Below, piece after piece: positions 1 through 8,582 of a stretch of DNA of 40,762 nt. This DNA comes from Selenomonadaceae bacterium (GTDB taxonomy: Bacteria > Bacillota > Negativicutes > Selenomonadales > Selenomonadaceae). How positions within the stretch are numbered: the stretch's first letter is position 1; each line of letters starts with the position of its first letter. The stretch lies in assembly GCA_017477125.1 (NCBI GenBank), contig JAFUXN010000047.1, forward strand, positions 1 through 40,762. Reading direction: 5' to 3'. The notes under the pieces are model-generated. The model saw only the letters and a program-made list of their open reading frames with translations, was not told where the DNA came from and ran no database searches. Made by a program: the position numbers and the translations under genes.

Positions 1-408
1 AAGGGCGCACCGCCTTCCTCGCCGGCGGGCACCCTTTCCTACTTCCGATCATCATTGTGAGCTGAAAAAGTCTGTGGGGCGGAAAAATAAAAGGGCGCAC
101 CGCCTTCCTCGCCGGCGGGCGCCCTTTCCTACTTCCGATCGTCATTGTGAGACGAAAAAGTTTGTGGGCGGAGAAGAAATAAAGGGGCGCGTCGCCTCCC
201 TTGTCGGCGGGCGCCCTTCCTCTGCTTGGCGCTCGTCATTGTGAGATTAAAAAGTTTTTGGGGCGGAGAAGAAATAAAAGGGCGCTCCGCCTTCCTTGCC
301 GGCGGGCACCCTTTCTCTTTCGATTGCAGATAATTTTTAGGTGCTCACAAAGTTTTAGAGGACGAAAAAATAAAGGGCGAGCCGCCACGCGAGCAGGCGG
401 GCGCCCGT
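1..408. repeat. GC-rich imperfect-hairpin array 1 (five units) behind mlaF
   Basis: Five copies of an imperfect palindrome start near 1, 91, 182, 278 and 373, a spacing of 90-95 bases. Each has a left arm like GGGCGAGCCGCC, a loop of about 9 bases and a right arm like GGCGGGCGCCC. The arms pair as two 5-bp GC stems around a small asymmetric internal loop. The first four inter-unit segments are also alike (CATTGTGAG, GAAAAAGT, GTGGGGCGGA, then an A-rich run), so the true repeat is the whole unit of about 90 bases. The unit nearest mlaF lies 5 bases beyond its stop codon. No gene is seen here. Arrays 2 and 3 are built from the same hairpin. Confidence 0.9.
365..406 (-). terminator. Probable intrinsic terminator of the kds-mla operon (array unit 5)
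   Basis: Read on the minus strand just after the mlaF stop, the hairpin GGGCGCCCGCC / GGCGGCTCGCCC (396-406 with 375-386) is followed directly by TTTATTTTTT (complement of 365-374). This is the form of a rho-independent terminator. A T-run also follows the hairpin on the plus strand (408-414), so it could act in both directions. Confidence 0.65.
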
Positions 409-412
409 TTTT

Positions 413-1141
413 TTATACTCTCAAACCTGCGAAGAACTCTTGCACTCTGGGATCGGGGAGCCGACGGAAATTCTCAACCGTGTCTAGCGCAATCAGATCA
501 CCTTGATACACCATCGCGATCCGATTCGCTATCCGACACGCCGACGCCATGTCATGCGTCACCACCACGCTCGTCACCCCCAACGCCTTCTGCGTCGAGA
601 TGATCAGCTCATCGATCTTCGTCGTCGTGATCGGATCAAGCCCGCTCGACGGCTCGTCATAGAAAATGATCTCCGGCTCAAACGCGATCGCTCGAGCCAG
701 GCTCACCCGCTTCTTCATGCCTCCGCTCAATTCGTTCGGCATCAGATGCTCCACGCCCTCGAGCCCCACCTGCTTGAGCTTCTCCTTGACGATCGCTTTG
801 ATCTTATCTTCGGGGTAATCGGTATGCTCGACCAGTCCGAACGCAACGTTGTCGCCCACCGTCATCGAATCGAATAACGCACTGTACTGAAATACCATGC
901 CCATTCTCAATCGTACATGCGTGAGCTCGTCCTCCGTCATTGTCGAGATTTCGTCGTCGCCAATCCAAATCTCGCCCTCCGTCGGTTGGATCAATCCGAT
1001 CATCAATCGAAGGAGCGTCGACTTCCCAGACCCCGACCCGCCTATGATCGCCAACGTCTCACCGTCATTGATCTCGAGCGAAATATTTTTGAGCGCCGCC
1101 TTCTTGCCGAAGTACTTGCTCACATTCTTAATCTTGATCAT
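413..1141 (-). CDS. mlaF: MlaF: ATP-binding protein of the Mla phospholipid transporter
   Basis: This is the cytoplasmic ATPase of the MlaFED-type ABC transporter, which moves phospholipids between inner and outer membrane. The 242-residue protein has all the ABC motifs: Walker A GGSGSGKST at 34-42, Q-loop FQYSALF near 84-90, signature LSGG at 138-141 and Walker B IIFYDEP at 158-164, then SSGLDP and a switch histidine in VVTHD. Length and motif order match MlaF/Ttg2A. The ATG lies 3 bases beyond the mlaE stop, so the two are cotranscribed. The partner mlaD is not beside it but about 8 kb away on the opposite strand. A hairpin terminator follows. Confidence is high. Confidence 0.95.
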   Translation of the reverse strand: MIKIKNVSKYFGKKAALKNISLEINDGETLAIIGGSGSGKSTLLRLMIGLIQPTEGEIWIGDDEISTMTEDELTHVRLRMGMVFQYSALFDSMTVGDNVAFGLVEHTDYPEDKIKAIVKEKLKQVGLEGVEHLMPNELSGGMKKRVSLARAIAFEPEIIFYDEPSSGLDPITTTKIDELIISTQKALGVTSVVVTHDMASACRIANRIAMVYQGDLIALDTVENFRRLPDPRVQEFFAGLRV

Positions 1142-1144
1142 ATC

Positions 1145-1921
1145 TCAATCACCGTAGATCACAAAAGTCAAGAGCGCGTTGAGAAGGAAGATCGCAATGA
1201 TCGACGCGACCACCGTCTTGGTCGTCGCCTTGCCCACGCCCTCGGCGCCGTCGGGGCAATGCAGTCCGTAGTAGCAGCCGAGCACCGCGATCACATTACC
1301 GAAGAAGATCGCCTTGATGAGCCCGCCGGTCATGTCCTTGATCGACGCGAAGACTTCAATCGAATGCACGAACAGATATGAGCTGACACCGGAATAATGA
1401 ACGGCGACGACCCAGCCGCCAAACACTCCGATGAGATCGCCGAAGACGGTAAGGATCGGCACGACGATCATGCAGGCGAGCATGCGCGGGACGATGAGGT
1501 AATTGACGGGGCTGACCGCCATGACCCTCAACGCATCGATCTGTTCGGTGACTTTCATGGTAGAGATTTCGGCGGTGATGGCGGCTCCAACTCGACCTGC
1601 GCACACGACGCCGACGAGCACCGGACCGAGCTCGCGACCGATGGCGATGGCGATCAGTCCTCCGATGGTCGATTGCGCACCGAAACGAATTAACTCGTGA
1701 GCGGTCTGGAGCGTGAAGACGACTCCGGTGAAGAGCAGCGTGAGCGAAACGATCATGAGCGAGTCGACGCCGAGATGAGACATTTGCGCGATGATGTGTC
1801 GCATGCGGAGCTTATGACGGAGCTGCTTCATGGTATCGGCGTAGAGCAGCACGACGGTGCCGATATCTTCAAGCCGTCGGATCACGAATGCGCCGATCGC
1901 CTCAAATAGTTTGGTAATCAT
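1145..1921 (-). CDS. mlaE: MlaE: permease of the Mla phospholipid transporter
   Basis: This is the inner-membrane permease that works with MlaF and MlaD. The 258-residue sequence is a MlaE/YrbE-family protein: an amphipathic N-terminus, then several hydrophobic segments, with the family signatures IGRELGPVLVGVVCAGRVGA and the following AEISTMKVTEQIDAL near residues 90-130, and a further run of membrane helices to the C-terminus. The ATG overlaps the stop of the upstream DUF2283-like gene (TGATG), and mlaF begins 3 bases after its own stop, so it sits inside a coupled operon. The sense strand is C-rich at third codon positions, unlike mlaF just downstream. Confidence is high. Confidence 0.95.
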   Translation of the reverse strand: MITKLFEAIGAFVIRRLEDIGTVVLLYADTMKQLRHKLRMRHIIAQMSHLGVDSLMIVSLTLLFTGVVFTLQTAHELIRFGAQSTIGGLIAIAIGRELGPVLVGVVCAGRVGAAITAEISTMKVTEQIDALRVMAVSPVNYLIVPRMLACMIVVPILTVFGDLIGVFGGWVVAVHYSGVSSYLFVHSIEVFASIKDMTGGLIKAIFFGNVIAVLGCYYGLHCPDGAEGVGKATTKTVVASIIAIFLLNALLTFVIYGD

Positions 1922-2175
1922 CAGGGCAGTTCGTCGAGATTTTTGAAGTGGTCGGGGTAGAGCTCCGGCAGATGCGGCTTATATTTGGAGTAGTCGAGGA
2001 TGGTGAAGCCGATGACCTCTTCGGTGTCGTCGTCGCGCAGCACGTACAGGTACGGATAATCCTTCTGATACTCCTCATCGCCGTAGTAGTGAACGCGATC
2101 GCTGTAGAAGACGTTCAACACGTCCTGACGATCGTTGTATTTATAAACGGGTTTGGGCAGCCATTCGCGCGTCAT
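1921..2175 (-). CDS. Small DUF2283-like protein
   Basis: An 84-residue soluble protein starting MTREWLPKP. I chose ATG 2175 because GGGAGAG lies just upstream; an earlier in-frame start would only lengthen the overlap with the gene before. The pattern Y-N-D-R-x-D-V-L-N-V, then a beta-strand pair, then VIGFTILDYSK resembles the short DUF2283 fold, but the match is by eye and moderate. It overlaps the end of orf132 by 35 bases and touches mlaE by one base, so all three are translated together. Function unknown; placement between Kdo synthesis and Mla genes suggests an envelope-linked or regulatory role, which is inference only. Confidence 0.65.
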   Translation of the reverse strand: MTREWLPKPVYKYNDRQDVLNVFYSDRVHYYGDEEYQKDYPYLYVLRDDDTEEVIGFTILDYSKYKPHLPELYPDHFKNLDELP

Positions 2176-2539
2176 AAATCTTCTCTCCCTTCGTAGCACC
2201 TTCGTTGAGACTGCGTTTTGGAATCCAAGTCACGACCGCGTCATTCTCGTCGACGATAATCGTGAAGGATCTGATCTTATCTTCCACGTTCTCCGGTACG
2301 TCGACCAAGTCCAGATACTTGCGACGTCCCTCGTACTTTCGATCCCTGATGATGAATCTCGGATTAGCAATACTGTATTGTGCATGCGCCTCGATAGCCG
2401 CTCGATTGGCGGCGTCCTTACTCTCGTGATCACTTACGATATGATTCTCGAAAGTAAAATCATAGAGCATAATTTTTTTGCCGAGCGGATCGGTAACCGC
2501 CCAACGCACGCTCGTTTCCGATTGCAGGTTCTCGTCCAA
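2141..2539 (-). CDS. Conserved-context hypothetical protein, 132 aa
   Basis: I do not recognise this family. The likely start is TTG 2539, because AAGGAG lies 8 bases upstream and the kdsD stop lies between the longer start and this one. The protein begins MDENLQSETSVRW. It has no signal peptide or membrane segment, is rich in charged residues and reads as an alternating alpha/beta soluble protein (KKIMLYDFTFENH, RSFTIIVDENDAVVTW). It follows kdsD by about 20 bases and overlaps the DUF2283-like gene. It occupies the place where kdsC (Kdo-8-phosphate phosphatase) might be expected, but it has no HAD motif such as DxDGTLT, so it is not KdsC. Confidence 0.7.
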   Translation of the reverse strand: MDENLQSETSVRWAVTDPLGKKIMLYDFTFENHIVSDHESKDAANRAAIEAHAQYSIANPRFIIRDRKYEGRRKYLDLVDVPENVEDKIRSFTIIVDENDAVVTWIPKRSLNEGATKGEKIYDARMAAQTRL

Positions 2540-2559
2540 ATGAATCACTCCTTCGCGCG

Positions 2560-3528
2560 TCACACGATGCCTTGACGGAGCAGATCGGTCAGATGAATGA
2601 TGCCCACAACATGCTGCTCGCCGTCGACCACCGGCAACACCGTCACCGGTCTCGGCTTGTGCTTCTCCATCACTGACAACGCCGCCGCCGCCAATTTCTC
2701 CGCTCCTATCGTCAACGGCTTGTCGAACATGATCGATTCAACCGGCGCATCCAAAAATCTGGTGTCCTTGCCGATCGCTCGACGTATGATCCCGTCGGTG
2801 ATCAGCCCCACCATCTTCTGCTCGCCGTCGACAATCGACACCGCCCCCAAGCCCTTCTCGGTCATGATGAAGAGCGCATCGCGGATCGTCTTGCCCGCCT
2901 CGATGACAGGATTCTCATCGCCCACGTGCATCACATCGCCCACCGTCAGCAACAGCTTGCGCCCCAACGCGCCGCTCGGGTGGAACAACGCAAAGTCCTT
3001 CGACGTGAAATTCTTGAGCTCCATCAGCGCCATCGCGATCGCATCGCCCATCGCCAACGTCGCCGTCGTTGATGCCGTCGGCGCCAACCCCAACGGGCAT
3101 GCCTCGCGCTCAACGCCGATGTTGATGAAGTAATCGCAGTTTCGTCCGAGCGAAGACTCCCGCCGTCCGCTCATCGCGATGATCGACGCTCCAATGCGTT
3201 TGATCACCGGCAAGATGTTGACCACCTCCGACGACTCGCCGCTGTTTGAGATCACGATCACCACATCGTGTTCGGTGATCATTCCCGAGTCGCCGTGCCC
3301 CGCTTCCGCAGGGTGCATGAACAGCGCCGGAGTTCCCGTCGAGGCGAACGTCGCCGCGATCTTGCGTCCGACATGCCCGCTCTTGCCCATGCCCGTCACC
3401 ACCACTCGCGCAGGACAGTTGAGAATCAGTTTGACCGCCGCTTCAAATTCGTCGTCGATGCGCGGAATTAAATTTTCGATCGCCTCCGCCTCGATCTTGA
3501 GTGTCTCGATTGCTTTTTCCTTGATCAC
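2560..3528 (-). CDS. kdsD: KdsD: arabinose-5-phosphate isomerase
   Basis: It converts D-ribulose-5-phosphate to D-arabinose-5-phosphate, the first step of Kdo synthesis for LPS. The start is set at GTG 3528: GAAGGAG lies 7 bases upstream and the kdsA stop is 1 base upstream, giving 322 residues (MIKEKAIETL). The N-terminal SIS sugar-isomerase domain carries VVTGMGKSGHVGRKIAATF and SNSGESSEV. HPSGALGRKLL then leads into two C-terminal CBS domains (DVMHVGDENPV, LITDGIIRR, MFDKPLTI, LTDLLRQG), the usual KdsD/GutQ architecture and length. It forms a coupled kdsB-kdsA-kdsD run. Third codon positions are mainly G. Confidence 0.95.
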   Translation of the reverse strand: MIKEKAIETLKIEAEAIENLIPRIDDEFEAAVKLILNCPARVVVTGMGKSGHVGRKIAATFASTGTPALFMHPAEAGHGDSGMITEHDVVIVISNSGESSEVVNILPVIKRIGASIIAMSGRRESSLGRNCDYFINIGVEREACPLGLAPTASTTATLAMGDAIAMALMELKNFTSKDFALFHPSGALGRKLLLTVGDVMHVGDENPVIEAGKTIRDALFIMTEKGLGAVSIVDGEQKMVGLITDGIIRRAIGKDTRFLDAPVESIMFDKPLTIGAEKLAAAALSVMEKHKPRPVTVLPVVDGEQHVVGIIHLTDLLRQGIV

Positions 3529-3529
3529 G

Positions 3530-4348
3530 TTAAAACTCCTTCGCCACATTATGAACTGCCAACACTTTTTTCAACAACGGCTCGAGCTCGTCAAGCGGAA
3601 CCATGTTCGCGCCGTCCGACAGAGCTTCGCTTGGATTGTCATGCACCTCGAGAAATAATCCGTCGATGCCAACCGCCGCCGCCGCTCGACACAAATACTC
3701 AACAAACTCCCGTTGACCGCTCGACTTCGTGCCGCCGCCGCCCGGCAATTGAACGCTGTGAGTGCCGTCGAAGATGATCGGGTACCCGAACGATCTCATA
3801 ATCGGCAACGAACGCATGTCGACGACCAGATTATTGTAGCCGAACGACGCGCCGCGCTCGGTGAGCATGATCCGTCGGCTGCCGAAGTACTCAAGTTTCT
3901 CGACGACGTTCTTCATGTCGAGCGGCGAGAGGAATTGCCCCTTCTTGACGTTGACGATCGCCCCCGTCTGAGCCGCCGCCTTCAACAGATCGGTTTGTCG
4001 ACAGAGGAACGCCGGGATTTGAATGATGTCGGCGACCTTCGACACCGGTTCGGCTTGGCTCGTCTCATGAATGTCGGTGACGATCGGGACGTTGAGCTCG
4101 GCTTTGATCGTCGCAAGCTGTTCGAGCCCGACATCGAGCCCGGGTCCGCGCGGATTTTTATACGAGCTTCGATTGGCTTTATCGAATGACGCTTTGAAGA
4201 TGTACGGGATATCGAGACGAGCGGCGATCTCCTTGACGCGCCGACCGATCATCAACGATCGTTCAAGCCCTTCGAGCACACAGGGACCCGCCATCAGGAT
4301 CAGACGCCCGTCGCCGATTGTGATGTTGTCGAGCTGAATTTTATTCAT
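3530..4348 (-). CDS. kdsA: KdsA: 3-deoxy-8-phosphooctulonate synthase
   Basis: It condenses phosphoenolpyruvate with arabinose-5-phosphate to give Kdo-8-phosphate in the cytoplasm. The 272-residue protein has the family hallmarks: AGPCVLEGL at 20-28, [48 protein letters not shown] and [12 protein letters not shown]. Cys23 in the N-terminal motif, where the E. coli enzyme has Asn, points to the metal-dependent class; that assignment follows family knowledge and is not tested here. The gene overlaps the end of kdsB by 8 bases and is followed by kdsD after one base. Confidence 0.96.
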   Translation of the reverse strand: MNKIQLDNITIGDGRLILMAGPCVLEGLERSLMIGRRVKEIAARLDIPYIFKASFDKANRSSYKNPRGPGLDVGLEQLATIKAELNVPIVTDIHETSQAEPVSKVADIIQIPAFLCRQTDLLKAAAQTGAIVNVKKGQFLSPLDMKNVVEKLEYFGSRRIMLTERGASFGYNNLVVDMRSLPIMRSFGYPIIFDGTHSVQLPGGGGTKSSGQREFVEYLCRAAAAVGIDGLFLEVHDNPSEALSDGANMVPLDELEPLLKKVLAVHNVAKEF

Positions 4349-5078
4349 GAGCCACCTCGTTGTAAATTTTATTGACGAGGATCAGATCGTCCTCGGTGTC
4401 GACGCCGATGAATTTGTCGGCGCTGATGATCACTTTGATCTTATGACCGTTCTCGAGCGCGCGCAACTGCTCAAGCGATTCGGCTTGTTCGAGCGGCGTC
4501 GGAGACATTGCGGCGTACTCGAGCAGGAAATTTTTACGATAGGCGTAGATGCCGATGTGTTTATAAACTTTCGACTTGCCGACGTTGCGCTCGAAAGGGA
4601 TTGCCGAACGCGAGAAGTAGAGGGCATTGCGATTACGATCCATCACGACCTTGACGTTATTGGGGTTGGCGATCTCCGAAGGATCGTTGAGCTCGACGGC
4701 GACGGTCGCCATGTTCAATTGGTCGTCGTGATCGAATTGAGCAATGAGCTCGTCGATGAGATTGGGATTGATCAACGGTTCGTCGCCCTGTACGTTGATG
4801 ATCAGATCAGCGTCGGGGAACGATTGAGCGGCTTCGGCGAGGCGATCGGTGCCGGTGTTGTGATCGGCTCGGGTCATGACGGCTCGACCGTTGTTGTTGG
4901 TGACGGCGTCGAAGATTCGTTGATCGTCGGTGGCGACGACGGTAGCCGATGCTCGTTTGGATTGAGCGGCGCGTTGATACACTCGACAGATCATTGGAAG
5001 TCCGGCGATCAATCTCAACGGTTTGCCGGGCAATCGGGTTGATGCGTAACGCGCGGGTATGATGCATATTGCCTCCAA
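4341..5078 (-). CDS. kdsB: KdsB: CMP-Kdo synthetase
   Basis: It activates Kdo with CTP to give CMP-Kdo, the donor used by WaaA. I place the start at TTG 5078 ([13 protein letters not shown]), because GGAGG lies 11 bases upstream and the family normally begins almost directly with this strand; a longer form would start at 5096. The 245 residues include [19 protein letters not shown], the NVQGDEPL motif, YFSRSAIPF and [10 protein letters not shown], all typical of KdsB. It is the first gene of the kdsB-kdsA-kdsD-orf132-DUF2283-mlaE-mlaF run and lies directly downstream of repeat array 2. Confidence 0.95.
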   Translation of the reverse strand: MEAICIIPARYASTRLPGKPLRLIAGLPMICRVYQRAAQSKRASATVVATDDQRIFDAVTNNNGRAVMTRADHNTGTDRLAEAAQSFPDADLIINVQGDEPLINPNLIDELIAQFDHDDQLNMATVAVELNDPSEIANPNNVKVVMDRNRNALYFSRSAIPFERNVGKSKVYKHIGIYAYRKNFLLEYAAMSPTPLEQAESLEQLRALENGHKIKVIISADKFIGVDTEDDLILVNKIYNEVAHE

Positions 5079-5099
5079 AGCAGTTCTCTCCTCCAAAAA

Positions 5100-5128
5100 A
5101 ATATTGTTCTGACGTTCTGCGTCCTCAA
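5100..5128 (-). promoter_or_regulatory. Weak candidate promoter for kdsB
   Basis: On the minus strand TTGAGG (complement of 5123-5128) and AATATT (5100-5105) are 17 bases apart, ahead of the kdsB ribosome site. The -10 is a poor match. A direct repeat of CAGAAC lies between them. If real, kdsB-mlaF is a unit separate from waaA-lpxK. Confidence 0.35.
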
Positions 5129-5173
5129 TCGTCGCTACGTCTCTCTAAAAATTATTTTGCCGCCGACATGGTT

Positions 5174-6039
5174 AGGGCGAGCCGCCCCATGCGGGAGGCG
5201 GGCGTCCTTTCCTTTTATCCGTCGCCACCGGCATCGCATGTTGAAGATGGGCAACGATGAAAGGAAGGCGTCGCCGCCGGTTCGCGGGGCGGACGCCGCC
5301 GGCATCGGGAGGCGGTCGCCCTTATTTTTCTTCGTCGCCACCGTCATCGCATGTTGAAGGTGGACGACGATGGAAGGAAGGCGTCGCCGCCTGTACGCGG
5401 GGCGGACGCCGCCAACTCCTTCAGCCGACCCAAAAAATTTTTATGGTGAAGGGCGAGCCGCCCCATGCGGGAGGCGGGCGCCCGTCTCTTTCCTTCAACA
5501 CCCCAATCGTTGTGCCGTCGACCACGGAGCAGGGCGAGCCATTAGGGAGGCGGGCGCCCTTTCCTTTCCTTCGGCACCCAACCGTTGTGCCGACGTCCAC
5601 GGTGAAGGGCGAGCCGCCGGCATCGGGAGGCGGGCGCCCTTCTTTTTCTCCGTTTCCCCCAGCATCGGATGTTGAAGGCGGGCAACGATGAAAGGAAGGC
5701 GTCGCCGCCCGTTCGCGGGGCGGACGACGCCAACTTCTTCAGCCACCCCAAAAAATTTTTATGGAGAAGGGCGCGCCGCCCCATCGGGTAGGCGGGCGCC
5801 CGTTCCTTTCCTTCGACACCCCAACCGTTGAGCCGCTGACCAGGATAAGGGCGAGCCGCCCCGTGAGTAGGCGGGCGCCCCTTCCTTTCCTTCAACACCC
5901 CAACCGTTGTGCCGACGCCCACGGAGCAGGGCGAGCCGCCCCATCGGGAGGCGGGCGCCCGTTCTTTCCTTCGGCACCCAACTGTTGAGCCGCCGACCAC
6001 GGAGCAGGGCGAGCCGCCGCGTGAGAAGGCGGGCGCCCG
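5174..6039. repeat. GC-rich imperfect-hairpin array 2 (about eleven units) behind waaA-lpxK
   Basis: Canonical units (GGGCGAGCCGCC, loop, GGCGGGCGCCC) lie near 5174, 5449, 5531, 5605, 5767, 5847, 5928 and 6006. Variant units of the form GGCGTCGCCGCC / GGGGCGGACGCC lie near 5265, 5378 and 5696. Spacing is about 71-91 bases where units are consecutive. Spacers share CTTTCCTTC, CACCCCAACCGTTG and CACGGAGCAGG. A composite of variant unit, A6T5 tract and canonical unit is present twice, about 318 bases apart (from 5371 and from 5689), so the array grew partly by segmental duplication. It fills the roughly 1 kb between waaA-lpxK and kdsB. Open frames on both strands are by-products of the GC-rich repeat. 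Confidence 0.9.
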
Positions 6040-6067
6040 ACTTTTTCATCGTCGCCCCTTGCATTGT

Positions 6068-8557
6068 TTAGGTTCGTGGTCCCAACTTCTCTTCAAGCTG
6101 ACGTTTGAGCTCGCGTTGGAAATCCGACGCCCCGCTTTGGAACTTCACCTCGACGCAGATCACATAGATCGGGATATTCCAATTCGCCTTCGCCACCTCG
6201 ACTGGAATTTTCACCGCGTCCTTCTCGGTGATCACTATCGATTCGGCACCTTGAGCCTCCGCCTGCTGCAGAACATCTTCCATCTCCTTCATCGTGTACT
6301 CGTGATGATCGGGGTAACGGAGGCTCTCAATGATCTGCGCTCCCAAATCCTTCAACGTCCTCTCGAACGACGCAGGATTGCCGATCGCCGACACCGCCAT
6401 CACCCTCTTGCCGTTGATCTTCTCAACGTTCACGCCCTCGCCCGCCAAGTTCACATACCAATCCGCCAACGGTATGAAGCACCGCGGTTGATGAATGCTC
6501 TCGACGATCTGCGCCTTATCATTATACTTGTGTACCGTCTCTCGAATGTATTTGCACGAGCCCGCCGCCGCTTGGTCGACCTTCGTCATCAGACAGACGT
6601 TCGCCCGACTGATATGCGACATCGATTCTCTCAACGTTCCGCGCGGAAGCAGATAGCCGTTGCCGAACACGTTGACCGCATCGACCAACAGAATATCCAT
6701 GTCGCGAACCAACTGCCAGTGCTGATATCCGTCGTCGAGGATCGCCACTTCCGCTCCAAAGTGTTCGATCGCATATTGACCCGTCACCGCCCGTTGAGCT
6801 CCGATCAACACCGGCACATTCGGAAGGTGCTTGGCGAGCATGTAAGCCTCATCGCCCGCCTCCGCCGCGTCCATGTGAAGTTGCTTGCCGTCTGAAACGA
6901 TCCCGACCTCTCCATGCCATTTTGCTCTGTAGCCGCGATTGAGGATCACCACGCGATAACCCATGTCTCTGATGTCTCGCGCCAACCGTTGAGCCGTCGG
7001 CGTCTTGCCCGTCCCGCCGACCGTGATGTTACCCAAACTGATCACGTAGCAATCGAGCTTCTCGCGATTCGACAGCCCCAGCTTGTAACCCAGCAGTTTG
7101 ATGTTGACCAACTGCTCATAGATCAGCGAGAAGACATACAACACCGCCATCAGCAAATTCATCGTGATCCCGTGCACTTCTTTGTCGCGCATAATGTGCA
7201 GGAAATACGTCTGCAGATTTTCAACCTTCTCGGTCGTGTGCACGTGCTTGGCATTCTCCTGCTCCTCGTACTCGGTCAGCATTTGACGCAACAGGATCGC
7301 AGATTTGCGCGCCGCCCCGCGATTCTCCTTGACGATCGCAATCGTCTCCGCCTCGAGCCGACGACGCTCAACGGGATCGTCGAAGAGCTTGGACGCCTGC
7401 TCGGTCAGCTCCTTCGGACTGTTGACCGTGACGCAGGCATTTCGATTCTTGAACAGCGCGTGAGTGTCCTTGAAATTCTCCATGTGGTAGCCGACAATGA
7501 TCGCCTTGCCATGCGCCGCCGGCTCCAAAATGTTGTGCCCGCCATGGGTCACGAGACTGCCGCCGACGTAGATCACATCGCCGATCGAATAAATCTTTCC
7601 AAGCTCGCCTATCGTATCGAGCACGATGATATCTTCATTGTTGGGCGGACGTTTTTGCAGTTCGGTACGGCTGGCGACAGTGAAGCCCGATTTCTTACAG
7701 ATGTGAAGGACTTCCATTGAACGCAACAGTTCACGCGGAGCGATCACCAATCGAGCGCGCGGATGATTCTCTCTGATCTTCCTGAACGCGTTGATGATAT
7801 AAGTCTCCTCACTTCGATGCGAACTGCCCGCGATCAAAATTCCTTCGGCATCGGTCAAGCCCATGTCGGACAGGATTTTCGATTTCTCCTCGGCGGTCAC
7901 GTCGGTGTAGGTTTGATCGAATTTCGTATTGCCGGTTACGATCACCAGCTCATCGGGCGCGCCCAACTGCTTTATGTAATCGGCATCGATGGGAGATTGC
8001 ATCGCGAACAGCTTGACCGTCTTGATCATATTGGTTAGGATCGAGAACAGATACTTATAACGCTTGACGCTCTTATCGGAGATTCTTCCGTTGACCATCA
8101 TCACCGGAATGCTCAACTCGCGCGCCGCTTTCAGGAAGTTGGGCCAAAGCTCCGTCTCGACGTTGAGGAAAACTCTCGGGTGTATTCGACGGAGGACATG
8201 GGCGGCAACGAACGGCAAGTCGAGCGGAAAATATATGATCGAGTCCGCGTCCTTGATGATCCGCTTCGCCATTTCGTAGCCGCTGGTCGTCACCACCGAC
8301 ACCAGGATCGGCGACTTGGGGAACTCTTGACGAAACTCTTTGATCAACGGACTGGTGGCGACGATCTCTCCGACCGAGGCGGCGTGCACCCAAATGCAAT
8401 TTTTCTTCGCCACGGGCTCGAGTGCCTCCTCGGGGATCATTCCGAGGCTCTGCTTGATCCTCTCGACGAAGCCCTTCTCTCTAATCGCGCGGATCATGAA
8501 CATCGGGATGATGAAAATCACCACGATGATCGCCGCGATGTTGTAGAGTAATTGCAT
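6068..8557 (-). CDS. waaA-lpxK: WaaA-LpxK fusion: Kdo transferase and lipid A 4'-kinase
   Basis: An 829-residue bifunctional protein for lipid A maturation. Residues 1 to about 430 are WaaA (KdtA), which adds Kdo from CMP-Kdo to lipid IVA: N-terminal membrane anchor 4-22, HAASVGE at 58-64, VETELWPN at 133-140 and GGSLVTHGGHNILEPAAHG at 332-350. Residues from about 465 to the end are LpxK, which phosphorylates the 4' position of the disaccharide: a short hydrophobic segment, P-loop GNITVGGTGKTP at 509-520, LNRGYRA, LDDGYQHW and TEKDAVK. Both halves look intact and no stop or frameshift lies between them. GAGGTGA precedes the ATG. The fusion couples two steps usually made by separate proteins. 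Confidence 0.95.
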   Translation of the reverse strand: MQLLYNIAAIIVVIFIIPMFMIRAIREKGFVERIKQSLGMIPEEALEPVAKKNCIWVHAASVGEIVATSPLIKEFRQEFPKSPILVSVVTTSGYEMAKRIIKDADSIIYFPLDLPFVAAHVLRRIHPRVFLNVETELWPNFLKAARELSIPVMMVNGRISDKSVKRYKYLFSILTNMIKTVKLFAMQSPIDADYIKQLGAPDELVIVTGNTKFDQTYTDVTAEEKSKILSDMGLTDAEGILIAGSSHRSEETYIINAFRKIRENHPRARLVIAPRELLRSMEVLHICKKSGFTVASRTELQKRPPNNEDIIVLDTIGELGKIYSIGDVIYVGGSLVTHGGHNILEPAAHGKAIIVGYHMENFKDTHALFKNRNACVTVNSPKELTEQASKLFDDPVERRRLEAETIAIVKENRGAARKSAILLRQMLTEYEEQENAKHVHTTEKVENLQTYFLHIMRDKEVHGITMNLLMAVLYVFSLIYEQLVNIKLLGYKLGLSNREKLDCYVISLGNITVGGTGKTPTAQRLARDIRDMGYRVVILNRGYRAKWHGEVGIVSDGKQLHMDAAEAGDEAYMLAKHLPNVPVLIGAQRAVTGQYAIEHFGAEVAILDDGYQHWQLVRDMDILLVDAVNVFGNGYLLPRGTLRESMSHISRANVCLMTKVDQAAAGSCKYIRETVHKYNDKAQIVESIHQPRCFIPLADWYVNLAGEGVNVEKINGKRVMAVSAIGNPASFERTLKDLGAQIIESLRYPDHHEYTMKEMEDVLQQAEAQGAESIVITEKDAVKIPVEVAKANWNIPIYVICVEVKFQSGASDFQRELKRQLEEKLGPRT

Positions 8558-8582
8558 TAGCTCACCTCAAAAAATTTTTTCG

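Noticed and set aside
1-408. CRISPR array
   Set aside because: The repeats are regular in length, but the spacers are themselves repeats of each other and no cas gene is in the window.
2141-2563. orf132 as KdsC (Kdo-8-phosphate phosphatase), suggested by its position
   Set aside because: KdsC has HAD motifs (DxDGVLT and others); none is present here.
5157-6064. Several open frames of 66-152 codons on both strands in array 2, giving Arg/Pro/Gly-rich peptides with repeated GEPP or RRAPF motifs
   Set aside because: They are frames of the tandem GC-rich repeat, open on both strands at once, with no proper ribosome sites and no family resemblance. Similar frames in arrays 1 and 3 were also left out.
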